64,000 nt of DNA. Source: Clarkia xantiana subsp. parviflora (lineage: Eukaryota; Streptophyta; Magnoliopsida; Myrtales; Onagraceae). Positions 1-10,508 of the stretch are shown here, one piece after another. The translations under genes were made by a program, and so were the position numbers. Numbering within the stretch: the stretch's first letter is position 1; each line of letters begins with the position of its first letter. A model generated the notes under the pieces. That model had not been told where the DNA came from. It made no database searches and was given only the letters and a program-made list of their open reading frames with translations. The stretch covers positions 124,001-188,000 of the forward strand of contig JAPTYO010000024.1 in NCBI GenBank assembly GCA_036873135.1, in the 5' to 3' direction.

Positions 1-451
1 TGGGCTGTTAGAACGACGCCCAAATGATCAACTGAGAGACTCCGTTTGGCCTTATGGCACAGAGGTTGTTGCTCCCGTGGAGGTAGCTGTGACGTCCCAT
101 CGGATGAGATATTACGAGCCTTTGACGAATGATGAGATGAGACGTCTGGATTTGGACTTGCTCGAAGAGAAGAGGCGAGAAGCCGATGAAGTCCAGGCTC
201 GAATGCGTTTGGCGACGGCCAGGTATTACAATCGGCGAGTTAAGTCCCGACAATTCTTCGTCGGGGAGCTGGTTTGGCGTCGCAACGAGTTTACCCTTTT
301 GGATTGAATCAACAAGATGTCACCAAAATGGGAAGGACCTTACAAGGTCGTGGGGATTCCAGCTCCGAATGCGTACAAGTTTGAAGACCTCGATGGCAGA
401 GCATTGAAGCATTCTTTTAGTGGCGAACACTTGAAGAAATGTCATGCTTGA
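1..451 (+). pseudogene. Gypsy pol, C-terminal end of integrase (broken)
   Basis: The translation matches the last ~150 residues of the pol of elements B and C: the ETPFGL region, the LDLLEEKRREADEVQARM helix, the YYNRRVKSRQF motif, and a GPY/F-like end (WEGPYKVVG ... HSFSGEHLKK). It is broken. There is a TGA at 25-27 where C reads CGA, small deletions near 35 and 53 relative to C, and a TGA at 305-307 where C reads CGA. The final coding triplet is followed by a stop at 449-451. It is the tail of a dead polyprotein. Confidence 0.85.
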
Positions 452-1180
452 TGAAAAGTCGCCTTCAGTGGTGCCCGATGAAAAGTCGCCTTAAGTGGTG
501 CCCGATGAAAATTCGCCTTAAGTGGTGCCCGATGTAAAATCGCCTTAAGTGGTGTAAGTTATTTATCGTTTGATTCGATGTAAGCAAATTGTGTGCCATC
601 AATGAATAAAGAGGTTGCTTCCGATCAGAATTATTCTTAGATTTATTCTAAACGTTATTTAGTCGTCTTGAGTGGTGCACGAGAAAAGTCGCCTTGAGTG
701 GTGCACGAGAAAAGTCGTCTTAAGTGATGCACGAGAAAAAGTCGTCTTAAGTGATGCACGAGATTAAGTCGTCTTAAGTGATGCATGATTCTTAGATTTA
801 TTCTAAGTGTTGTTAAAGACGCCTTGAGTGGTGCACGAGAAAAGTCGTCTTAAGTGATGCACGAGATTAAGTCGTCTTAAGTGATGCACGAGATTAAATC
901 GTCTTAAGTGACGCACGAAGTTAAGCCGTCTTGAGTGATGCATGATTCTTAGATTTATTCTAAGTGTTGTTAAAGTCGCCTTAAGTGGTGCATGGAGTTA
1001 AATCGTCTTAAGTGATGTGTGAAAATATCTTAAGTGTCGAGGTCTCGCCTTAAGTAAGTAAAGTCGCTTTGAGAAGTGCAATGGGAAATTGGAACTAAGA
1101 AAGTCTGATATATTCATAAGGGCTCAAAGGCCCGAAGATTACAAAAATGAGGAAAGTACAAGGAATCTAAAGATAAGCAG
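452..1180 (+). repeat. Tandem-repeat spacer between pol and antisense gene (element A)
   Basis: About twenty copies of a roughly 26-bp unit built around GTCGYCTTRAGTGRTGCACGA, with GCC/GTC and GTG/ATG variants. They are interspersed with a longer unit containing AGATTTATTCTAAG (644, 790 and 950 regions). The palindrome CTTAAG sits in many units. The same repeats in the same relative place are found in elements B (33446-34400) and C (58190-59287, opposite strand). No coding capacity is seen. Confidence 0.85.
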
Positions 1181-3900
1181 TTAGGCTTGGTCCTTGTCGG
1201 CAGCATCAGCGGGAGCAGTGTCCACGAGGTCTGTGGCAGAAGGCTCCACAGGTTCAGCAGCTGGAGGGTCGATTATCGGGGCATCAGCACTTGGAGGCTC
1301 TGCTGTGTCTTCAACAATCGCGGGAGTGCTCCCCTCATCACTCTCCTCCGAGAAAGCAAAGTATTTCTTCGCGAAGGGAGCGAGAGAAGGAGACTTGTCG
1401 AAGTTGAGGGCGTCGTCATACTCCAGGTGGAGTTCTTCAACTGGATTGAAGAGGGTGTTCTCCACCTCTGCGCTACAGAACTTTACAGCATCAGCCTGGA
1501 AGTCTTCGAACCCCCGATAATCCTCCCGGCCCTTGGTCTCGGCCGCAACCAGATGCGCGGGAACCCCAGCAACTTGCTCCTCCAGAGCCTTCTTTTCAAG
1601 GACCAGCTTGTCCTCAGCAACCTGCCGCTCCCGCTTTAGGAGCCCCTCGAAGTCACGGTCCTGCTTTTGGAGGTCCCGAGTCTTTCGGTCAAGGATGGCC
1701 TGCTCCTTGGCCAGTTTTCCCCGCGAAGACTCGGAGGCCGCGAGATCCTCCTTAAGCTTGGCTATGACCGCCCGCTCTTGCTCCAGGGTCTCCTCGAAGA
1801 CGAAGAGATACCTGATGGAACGGTTGAGGTCCCCCATCTCCTGCGAAGGAAGGAAAAGAAGTATCAGTAGATGAGCAACCGGTCTTATTGATGAAGAAAA
1901 GAAAAGTGAAAGTCTTACATCTATCCGACGCATGCACATCTCCTGTACATCCCGGCGCATGTCCTCCCGATCCAAGGAGATCGGATACCTCATAGTAGGC
2001 AGGATTAAGCCTGCTACCAGGTGTAAAGCCAGCTCCGGGTATGTGTCCCCTTGTCGGAGCTGGACCCCTTGCAGCGTTTGGATCGGGGTCCAGGGAGCAT
2101 CCTCCTGTGCGGGATCGAAGGCCTTGTAAAAACTCCCGTCGAGAGGGAGAGAAGACGGGCCAACACGAGTCGTGGAGGGGCGTGCCTCCGACCCACCCCG
2201 GGCTGGGGAAGGAGTGAAGTCGTGGAGGGGCGACGGTTGTCGCTGTTGTTGTGAAGAAGGCGAGGGGGGCAGCCCCTTGGAGGTTGGTTTCAGCGGGGAC
2301 TGCCCCGTCCTCTGACGATGGCGAAGGGAGCCACCCTCATCAGTCTCCTCGGAGGAGTCCAGGCTCTCCACCCGACGAAATTGCTCGCCGGTCGGGGTCT
2401 CTCCACTGGAGAAAAGTGGTGCCCCTGCAGAAGGAGGCGCCCCTGCTGAAGGTGGTGCACCTGCTGAAGCTCCAGCACCAGACGGAGTCCCCGAGTGACC
2501 TGCACCTAGAGGATGAGAGGAGGCTTCAGTAACATAATCAGGAAGTTCGTTAGGGCCCTTACACCAAACGATGCGCCGAGAAACGTATTGATCCTTCCCG
2601 CGGTAGTTGTAGTAGCCCGCCTTCAGAACACGGGGAGTTTCCCATCGGAGGACACGTTTGACATCGGCGATGCGGGCCTCCATGGTCGAAGGGATCAGCT
2701 CCTTAGGAACTAGCTTCCTGTACGATTTAATAGCGAGTCGGAGCTTTTTACCTTCTTCAACGGTCTGGACATCGAAGAGCTTGTCCACCTCCACGCGGCT
2801 CCGCTTGGGCTGCTCCGTGGAAGGAGATCCCGATGGAGCAGCAGCCTTCTTGGCTGACTTCCTCTTCCGCGTAGGGCGAACAGCATCGGTCTCCCCCTGC
2901 TTAAGGATCAGATTGGTCAGCACGGATACCTTCTTAGGTGCAAACAGTAAAAAAACAGAGGTTAGAGACGTTACCCAGGGAACCATATTGGAGGGGCCGT
3001 CGAAGAGCTGCCCCCCGGAGACTATGTCGAGGAGTCGGATCCCGACATTCACCAGGTCCCGCTCCACGAGAGAATTGGCGTCGAGGGGAGTATAGGACTC
3101 CCCCCATCGGTAGAGCTGGATGAGTTGAAGGGTCTGGAATTCTTCATCAGAATAGGTGTGGAAAGTGGGAGGAGAGTCCGCTTCCACCTCCCATCGGGGC
3201 CACAGGATCGAGGAGTTTTGGATGAAGAAGTAGCTCTTCTTCCACCCACTATTATCGGACCCCGTGTCGACCAGGAGTCCCCGACCCTTGACCACCTTCC
3301 AGGTGTCATTGGTCCAGTTGCACAACCCGAGTTGCGTCTTGTTCCACTTCGGCATACGGGGGTAGAAGGCACAGACCCCCGCCCCGTTGCACTTCATCCC
3401 GTAGAAGGTCCTGAAGAGCTTGAGGCTGTAAACCCACTTCTGTCGGAAGCAAACGACCTGGAAGGCGTTCCACAAGCGTATGGCGTGGGGAGAGAAGGTG
3501 GTCGGATGCGTCTTGTAGTGCTGGCACATCTCGACCAGATTGCCACAGAAGGGGAATCTAATCCCCGCTGATATTTGCCCCGTAGAGACAAAAACCTCCC
3601 CTTTCCGGGGACGAGTAACCTCAAGGTTACCCGAGGGGCGGGGCCAGGGATATGGGAAGCGAGGTTCCAAGGTAGAGGTGATGCATCCCTCCCGGAGAGC
3701 TGCATCGTACGCAGTGCTGGAAATCTCGTTCTGAGCATAGTCGAAGTTGAAGGGCTTTCTTCCCTCGGAACTAGATCCACTGTCTGAAATCAGCCATGGC
3801 AAGGAAAGGCACATTGGGTTTTCCGGGAAATTACGAACGAACTAAGAAAAGAGGAAGGAAAAGACACACAAGTAACAAGGAAATAATCCTTACCAGACAT
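1181..3900 (-). CDS. Antisense spliced gene of element A (Transposase_28-like plus coiled coil)
   Basis: The gene runs opposite to the retrotransposon. I place the start at ATG 3898-3900, because ATGTCTG is followed by a GTAAGG donor and the acceptor TTTCAG lies at 3784-3789. Removing intron 3784-3893 gives MSDSGSSSEGRKPF. The same arrangement is seen in B and C. A second intron with consensus ends is 1841-1918; it has no stop, so one reading frame runs 1181-3814 unspliced. A third possible intron lies near 2940-2990. The N-terminal ~250 residues (GIRFPFCGNLVEM ... FRTFYGMKCN) resemble the 'putative gypsy type transposon' family. The middle is Ser/Pro/Gly-rich, and residues after about 660 form a long coiled coil ending in DKDQA. 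Function is unknown. In this copy I see no stop inside the proposed exons. Confidence 0.75.
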
Positions 3901-4058
3901 GATGACTTGAGTAAGGAAGGATGATCTGAAAGTTGTCGGAAAGTTGTTCGGAGAAACACTTGGGTCTTCAAAATCGCAGAGCTTGAATTCTCAGAGAGGT
4001 TGCAGAGAGCTTTTGAAATTTCAGAGACGGTAAAAGGGAAACTGTACAAAGGGGAGGG

Positions 4059-4065
4059 TTTTATA
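4059..4065 (-). promoter_or_regulatory. TATA box of antisense gene (element A)
   Basis: Read on the minus strand this is CTATAAAACCC, about 160 bp upstream of the antisense ATG. The equivalent position has TATAAAA in element C (55206-55212) and in B (35033-35039). Conservation in three copies supports a real promoter, separate from the LTR promoter. Confidence 0.65.
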
Positions 4066-4435
4066 GGCAAAGAGGACACTTGAAAGGACGTTCAGATCTG
4101 AATCGTCGAAGTCGAAGCGTTTTGATCTGAGCCGTTGAGATGAAACGTGCAGAATAGGAACGGGTGCAATGATGAAACGGCCTGAAAAGCACTTTTTCAG
4201 AAAAAGAAGGTGCGAAAAATCAGGCACGGGTGCCAGAGACGTCGCTTCGTTATCTGCTGCATTTAATGGCCGGGGAACCGAGGAGTCTTCTCGGATTTGG
4301 TAGTTATCCTCAAGGCATCGAGGAAACGTGAACGAGAAGACTTGTATCAAGTGACTATGCCAAGGAAAAGGTCCCCGACTCCGACGTCGGGAGGTCGGGA
4401 GTTGGAAGACATGACGAACTGTAAGTCCCTCATGT

Positions 4436-4447
4436 CTTGGGGGCAAA
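4436..4447 (+). other. Polypurine tract, element A
   Basis: CTTGGGGGCAAA lies directly before the TGATGGG start of the 3' LTR. The same 12 bases precede the 3' LTRs of B (35543-35554) and C (54821-54832, minus). Confidence 0.8.
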
Positions 4448-5191
4448 TGATGGGCTTCGCTATGGCCGTTAGGCCCTTTAACTTCGAGGAAACGGTGAAT
4501 AGGCCCACTGGGCTCTGAAAGGAGGTCAAGAAGACCAAGGCGAAGGGTCCCGACGGAGGGAGTCCCGATGAGGAAAGGTCCCGACAGAGTCGGTCCTGAT
4601 AGGTGAGCTGAATGCTCTCGATGAGATGCCTTTAAGTAGGCCCCGATGATGAATCCCTGAGAATGATTGGCCCTGTCACGATGACGAGGGGCCCCGAGCG
4701 GTGACACAACGAGATAACTCTGGAGTCCCCGATGTTAGTCGGGACTTGCTATCAGAGGTTGAGGCCGGGATACGCGGGGCGTGGCCGAGATACGCGGAGC
4801 GTGATTGAGATACGCGGAGCGTGGCCGAGATACGCGGGGCGTGGCCGAGATAAGCGAGATCATGGCCTAGATAGGTGGGATCGTGCCCGAGATACGCGGA
4901 ATATGGGCTAACCACCCCAACGGTTCACCAGGTAACTGAGGTACCTCTCCGCCTATAAAAGGGCAGAGGTTACCTCAGATCAATTACGTTTTGAGATACA
5001 CTACTTGAGATTACTGCTTTCCAGTCCATACAAGAAACTCATTTAAGCATCGGAGAGGGATTCTGGGTCACCGACCGGTCTATCCCCTCTTTGCAGGATT
5101 ACGTGGAGCAAAGGAGCTCGGATCGACGTCAAGACCGTACCGGAGTTCCACCGTGATCCAACAGATACCGGAGTTCCACCGTGATCCAACA
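4448..5191 (+). repeat. 3' LTR of element A
   Basis: Begins TGATGGG and ends GATCCAACA. A TATA box (CTATAAAAGG) sits at 4953-4962. The motif ATTTAAGCATCGGAGAGGG, shared by the LTRs of A, B and C, is at about 5040. About six 20-bp units of the type GATACGCGGAGCGTGGCCGA occupy 4766-4905. The last 28 bp are duplicated in tandem (5138-5165 and 5166-5193), so the LTR end is either 5163 or 5191. The left end of the element is outside the window, so no target duplication can be checked. Confidence 0.85.
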
Positions 5192-5291
5192 GATAACAAT
5201 TATTTTTAATAAATAATTGTAATGTAATGTGGATGTAATATGGTGTGGGATGTGAGATTATATCCCACATTACATTCATCCAAACAGCCCC
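5192..5291. mobile_element. Right end of a Tourist-like (PIF/Harbinger) MITE
   Basis: The segment ends CCAAACAGCCCC followed by TAA. This fits the common plant Tourist terminus GGGGCTGTTTGG with a TAA target site. Its left part is missing at the junction with the LTR of element A, so A probably inserted into the MITE and the other half lies left of A, outside the window. The interior contains imperfect repeats of TGTAATGTGG/ATGTAATATGG. Confidence 0.5.
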
Positions 5292-5294
5292 TAA

Positions 5295-6157
5295 ATACCT
5301 GAGCACTTATATTTGGCAGAATAAACAAGTATGGGTTGTGAATTTAGCTAAATTGGGTGGCCCATATACAAGGATCTATATACTCTCCCTCTCAGTTGAG
5401 CAGCAAAGGAATCCGTAAAGCCATTTCCCCCCTTTCTAACCAAAACTTACATATTAAGATTCCCGACTGAATTTCCCTCATCCGCCCTCCGGACTAAGCG
5501 AATCGACCCTCGTCGTCTTCTCCGTCGTAACTACTTCATCTCATCTCCTTCCAGCATCCATGGTCTCTGTCACAGCGCGATCGCGCCATCTGCATCTCTA
5601 CCTGGTATGGTGTTGACATCTATTTACTTACTAGCTAGTAGATCTCGTGTTGAAGGTTTATAATTAGGGAAAGGTAGATTACGTTTTGGACTTGCCATAA
5701 GTGAACTGTTGTTGGGGTTTTGCAGTAACTGTTACTATTGCAGAAGCAATTAGGTTTTGTCATGATGATCGATGTTTAACTTTCAGTCATGGAACAGTTA
5801 TTAGGGATCAATACTATTTTGTTGTGCTAACACAACTTCCTAACCACAGTCGACATGATTTACAATTATGTACTGAAAGAACGCATGCACACAACCTTGT
5901 TCCATTTCAGTTCCTACTTCTACGTTTATTTATTTTTATTGGGCACAATATTGACTAAACCCTGAAAATGCTTATTAGACTAATAGTTACCATTAGGAAT
6001 GTTCAATGAGGTTTCCTAACATGTCAAATCTATGAAGTTTGACGTTGTTTTAATTGGCCACAAAATATACAGTAATGTCCACGGAATGCATACACCCAAG
6101 TATATTAAAAGTATAATGTATCCATATTAAATTTGTGTCGCTGATTTGCAAGAATAA
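5295..6157. other. No gene assigned; possible short leader exon
   Basis: No convincing open frame is present. A pyrimidine-rich stretch at 5440-5560 leads to an ATG at 5560 and a short frame ending at a GTATGG donor-like site near 5605. This resembles the 5' exon of a plant transcript and could belong to the decayed transposon gene to the right. The evidence is weak. Confidence 0.2.
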
Positions 6158-6975
6158 TGACGATAAGGAAAGGCAGCGATATAGGCTCGAATAGGACGGT
6201 ACGTGCAATGCACAGGCGGGATAGTGTACCAAAATTTCCTACCTTGTCGGCTGGAGTCTACTTTAACTTGAGACCCGTTGACCCCAGGTGTGTTATTGTA
6301 GACTCTATTTTCACTGGAACGATGATCTGCTGGGCACCGCACATGCTGCGTAACTCTCTTTGGAAATTGTTCAGCCTCGATCAGCTGGTAATGTTGTCAC
6401 GGGATCGTCAATGAACGTAGTGTCTAACAGTGCAGAACTATCACCGGATAACTTCCTACTTCACGACATGATCCGTCGGATCCTTGTACCCGTTGCTGTG
6501 CCCCATTGCCACATTACTCAACTAGACTTTCTGGTGCTTGATATTTCATTCTAGATGAGAGCATCAACATCCCTCGTATCGTATTGAAGAAGATGATCGC
6601 ATCTGGCATACATCAACGTCGGTCATCACCCTATGGATCTCTCTTGACAGTTGTTTTCAACTACTACAGTTTACCTATTCCACCAGGATGTCCTTGTACA
6701 ACTACTGAGAATTAAAATGGGTTGAGGCTATCTCATATGGGATTAGTACTCGACCCACCCAACATGACACTAGTGAAGTTGTGAGGATTGTGTCAAGCAT
6801 GCTAGACAGCCTCTACACTACAGTGGCGGCACTTGAAGAAAGGTATGATGTAATTGAGCGACGGATGACGAGGTTTGAACGGTTTTCTGGTTGTGAGGCT
6901 GCCCCGAAGATAAGCATGTCCAGTGACAACACAGAACCAAAGAATGGCGAGGAGGATGAAAGAACCAGCGCATGA
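6158..6975 (+). pseudogene. Decayed plant transposon-encoded protein
   Basis: Pieces of coding sequence are spread over at least two frames. At 6440-6540 the frame reads IRRILVPVAVPHCHITQLDF. After a frame change at about 6555 it continues SINIPRIVLKKMIASG and SSPYGSLLTVVF. This order resembles the 'putative plant transposon protein' domain (lead helix, INxPxxxxxxM, then LPYGMxLT). A heptad-like C-terminus follows at 6781-6975 (SSMLDSLYTTVAALEERYDVI). Stops and frame changes show it is dead. The family assignment is by motif recall and is moderate at best. Confidence 0.4.
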
Positions 6976-7281
6976 GGCTGGCCTGATGCAATGAGGAAAC
7001 AACTGACTGTAGTCAGTTGTTAAAAGTATATGTTCGTTTTTGTTGTTTGTCAAAGACTTTGTTTGTGTGTTTGGTTAAAATGTAGTTGTGTTGTTGTTGT
7101 TGGCCGCCTCGACGCATTCCCTTCTCCGCCCGGCATCTGTTGACCATGTTGTAGGTAACCTGAACTTATTGTAATTTTGTTGGATTTATGTTCGAATGTG
7201 TAGGTTGCACAAGCTTTTTGTTTTTTATGGGGTAACCATATGTGGACTTGTTATTTTGCCTAACGAATGTATATGTCGTCC

Positions 7282-7890
7282 ATGGTTGCAAAATGTGTCA
7301 TTATATCTGGTACATGTGTCGACAAGATGGACAAGTTGTTAACATGATTTACTTTTCTATTGTTTCAAACAAATGGGTTGCAAACACCACGAACGATTGC
7401 AGCTTTTCCTGAGCTTATATGTCAATTCGCCGCCCCTGTTCGTTTGTACAGTTGTGTCGCTTCGTTCTCCGGTCAGAAAATAAGGATTCAATGACGTCGG
7501 ATGATAGGATTACTGCATGCCTGACGGTCTGCTTGAGGAACAACGGGACCCTTCCATAGGTAATCATTACACTGTGCTGCACCTATGGTTGCAAAATGTG
7601 TCATCATATCTGGTACATATGTCAACAAGCCGGATAAAGTTTTCACATGCTTTACTTTTCCGTTGTTTCAATTAAATGGGTTGCAGACAGCACTGACAAT
7701 TAAAATTTTTCCTGCGCTTATATGTCATTCTGTCGCACCTATTGGTTTGTACAGTTGGGTCACTTCGTTCTACGATAATAAAAAATCAGGATGCAATGAC
7801 GTCGGATGATAGGATTCACCGCATGCCTTACGGGCTAATAGAGGAAAGACGGGACGCTTCCATAGGTAATCATTGCACTGTGCTGCACCT
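7282..7890 (+). repeat. Two-copy tandem duplication, 303-bp period
   Basis: 7282-7584 and 7585-7890 are direct copies, both starting ATGGTTGCAAAATGTGTCAT and ending in a CATAGGTAATCATT...GTGCTGCACC block. They have diverged by scattered substitutions and a few small indels. No coding function was recognised. It lies between the decayed transposon protein and the DUF4283 pseudogene and may be part of the same dead element. Confidence 0.75.
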
Positions 7891-8012
7891 ATGGAAGCGT
7901 CTCCATCCATAATCCAGCCTCTACTATATCTGTGCACATTGCAAACGTCTTCACACCTCTGCTCTAGCAAATTGTTGTAGTCTCCTTTCTTGGTAAAAAA
8001 AATTATTTGTCC

Positions 8013-9531
8013 ATGAAAGATTTACGCAGATTAGTTTTTGGCCGTTTCCTCTCAGTCAGGCCTGTGACTGAACAATCTGTCCGTCGGTTTTTGGAGACCC
8101 AATTGAGCATCAACGAAGCACCTGAGATCTTTCAAAGGGACAACGGTCTGTGGATTTTCATATTCTTCTCGCTCAACCGGGCACTGAATTTTTTGGTTAA
8201 TGACGCATTCAATGTATTTGACATGATTCTACGGGTTTGGCGACCAGATCCGGTAAGTTCCACCAATATGGAGGCGGATTATACGCAGGTGGACACCTGG
8301 ATCGAAATTCGGGGGATTCCAACGGACATGATGTGTGAAGACACAATAGAGGCTATAGCGTTCCATCTGGGAAATATTTTGCAGGATGAAGTTAGCGATG
8401 TCGACATCAATGGGTTAGCTGCATTTTCGCAAGTACGTGTTAGGCTAAACCTTCTAGAACCAGTCCTCCCAACAGTGAGTATCGCTAACCGGTGGGGACG
8501 CACGTACGAAGTCTTAATTTCGTACAGACTAGGGATTCCCTATCGCAGATGTGGCCTCTATGGTCACAAATTGGATGAATGCACATCCCCTGACCAGGGG
8601 ACGAGAATCATCATCGATCGTATGGCAAGAATTGCTGAGGACCCGGGGGTGTATCGAAGACCAGCTTACCCTCATCCGGGTTTCCGGCAAAGATACTATG
8701 CGAACCTACACGAGTTTATGGCCCCACCCGTCATCGTCCCGACCCTGCCAACAACATTTCCAACTCCCCGGTTCCCACCACCTATCACCTTCCAACACGC
8801 CCATCCATTTTTCCACTCGGTGTTTTCGTTCCACTTCACCAGCACTGGAATTATTAGTGGTCCTCCCCTAACTGCCATTTTTCTTCACAGACTCCTTCCC
8901 CTGTATGGGACACCACCTACCCGCCTTTTTTCCAACCTTTTACCGTGTCAAGTATCCCTGATGTGCCAAGAATCCGTTGTAATCATGGGCCAAAAACTCA
9001 ACATCCTACCACAGCAGTTGCTTACTCTGCACAATGGGCCCAGGCTCTCCATGTGGTAGTCATATGTGGAGAACCGTGGATGATGGTATGCAGGTTTAAT
9101 GCAGCCTTGGGCACTACAATTGGGCTATTTATATATGATAAGTTTGTTGCAGAGCAATTGGTGCTGATAGAGCAGTTTCTTAGAGGAGATGAGACTTGTA
9201 TTCCCCCAAACCAACCTGAGGTTGCCTATCCTGTCAATCACCATCTCCGCCTCTTCAAATGCCAGCACTAACAGCAAAGGTGGAAGTAATGGAGCCTCAA
9301 TCGCATCGACCGGGAAAGGAGCCCTTGGAAGAAGCAGGACCATCCGTGGTTGTGCAAGGTAAGAGACAAGCGTTCCAGGCCTCTCGGGGTCAGTCCCTTA
9401 GAATAGAAGAAACGGCAATGCCGGAGGGGGATACAAGGAATGTGAGGCGCCGTGGCTTGGGTAGAGGCACATCAGGGTCATTGAGTTCTTCTCACCCAGG
9501 CCAGGAAAATGGTGAAGCTACAGGAAATTAG
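8013..9531 (+). pseudogene. DUF4283 / zinc-knuckle protein relic (LINE-type or domesticated ORF)
   Basis: The first ATG is at 8013. The frame runs to 9059, and the usual basic C-terminal tail continues in another frame at 9259-9531 (RRRGLGRGTSGS), which shows a frameshift. Residues ~1-170 match the DUF4283 pattern: the RLVFGRFLSVRPVT opening, RDNGLWIFIFF, VWRPDP, then WIEIRGIP. This is followed by a CCHC-type knuckle near residue 187, IPYRRCGLYGHKLDEC. The first Cys of CX2CX4HX4C is a Tyr here (TAT instead of TGT/TGC). Such proteins occur as ORF1-type parts of plant LINEs and as many genomic fragments. No reverse transcriptase follows. Confidence 0.7.
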
Positions 9532-9543
9532 ATGACCTCTTTT

Positions 9544-9607
9544 GGAAATCTAGTGTGGCCTATATACTTCTTTTTGGAAATCTACTGTGGCCTATATACT
9601 TCCTTTT
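9544..9607 (+). repeat. Two-copy 32-bp tandem duplication
   Basis: GGAAATCTAGTGTGGCCTAT is repeated after 32 bp with one substitution (CTAG to CTAC). It lies just past the end of the DUF4283 relic. Confidence 0.8.
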
Positions 9608-9609
9608 CG

Positions 9610-10039
9610 TAGGCTTAGTTAGGTCGAAAAAATGTTTTTACATGATCGTACGAACGGTTCTGATTAACTTTCGTTTTGAATTCTGCAACGGTTGTGATTA
9701 GTTAGTACGGTGTTGGTGACATTAATTAAAATCTATGTCAGCATGTTTTGAATGGTTGTTTCTTAGACGTTCTATGCATGCGCGCGGCCATAAGTCAGGG
9801 GTTTTGATGACTTCTTTATTAACGGGTTTTATCATGTAACTACAGCAGCAAAAATGCTCACATACGAACATAAGGTTTTTGGAAATAACAAAAGGGGACC
9901 AATTATGCAGCGGAAGCAGCACATAATAATGCAAAATCAGAATCACTAAAACACAAGGTACTACACCCAGTTTAACCATAACAAAAAAAAAAAAGAACAA
10001 AAAACCCAACAATGACTACAGCAACCACAATTCATATAT
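9610..10039. other. No gene recognised
   Basis: AT-rich sequence between the DUF4283 relic and the distal B3 fragment. It could include the 3' end of the B3 gene (minus strand), but I see no supported coding sequence. Confidence 0.4.
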
Positions 10040-10508
10040 CAACGAGTGTACATGTTGGCAACACAAACATCATAGTGTACGAACATGCCTGGAGAAAATT
10101 TGTTCGCCAAGTAAAACTTGTTCCATCATTTCCTAAACTCGTATCGCAGATTAATTGTATCTTCTGGGGGATTGGCAGGTCTGGATTCGACCCCTACTCT
10201 TCACTTTGTTCCGAGACGGTCTATAATATCCACTTCTCTCAACCGGTCGTACCCATTGGCTATGGAAAAGCTCGTTGGAATGTTCTGCAAATGTCATATA
10301 TTTATAAGCACGAATCGCAATACAGAAAACAACTATACATTACCTAATCGGACAAAAACGTAAAGTTATAGATGATATATACGCATTTTGTCTTGCTAGA
10401 AGTTAGTTTGATGTCGCAGTTAACCCCACCTTCGTCACAAGCACTACCCTCACCTAGTAGAAAACCTTCACCATTATAGAAGCAACTTTCGTCGCCAGAT
10501 GAACTGTC
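10040..10508 (-). pseudogene. B3-domain (REM-type) gene, distal half: linker and second B3 domain
   Basis: On the minus strand, 10508-10390 reads an acidic linker (SSGDESCFYNGEGFLLGEG). This continues in frame from the B3 fragment at 18808-19095 once the Copia element and one copy of the CTGTC duplication are removed. A possible short intron follows (GT at 10343, AG at 10285). After it comes IPTSFSIANGYDRLREVDII, the core of a B3 fold, then WNKFYLANKFSPGMF matching the 'W..F...N.L..GD' part. In-frame stops occur in the second domain, so the gene is decayed or uses splice sites I did not find. Confidence 0.55.

Larger units (their letters stand above)
1..5191 (+). mobile_element. Tat-type Ty3/Gypsy element A, 3' part only
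   Basis: The window opens inside the integrase of this element, so its 5' LTR, gag and most of pol lie to the left. Visible parts in order are the pol C-terminus (1-451), a spacer of short tandem repeats, a gene on the opposite strand (1181-3900), a polypurine tract and the 3' LTR. The order matches elements B and C. The lack of a chromodomain after the integrase and the extra antisense gene fit the Tat lineage of plant Ty3/Gypsy elements. Pol carries stops, so the copy is not autonomous. Confidence 0.88.

Noticed and set aside
452..1080. Regularly spaced short repeats resembling a CRISPR array
   Set aside because: Units are contiguous with no unique spacers, recur at the same place in three retrotransposons, and this is plant nuclear DNA.
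1181..3814. Antisense 877-codon frame as an ordinary host gene
   Set aside because: The same gene is found at the same place in three LTR elements, so it is part of the element. The unspliced frame is also not the likely protein.
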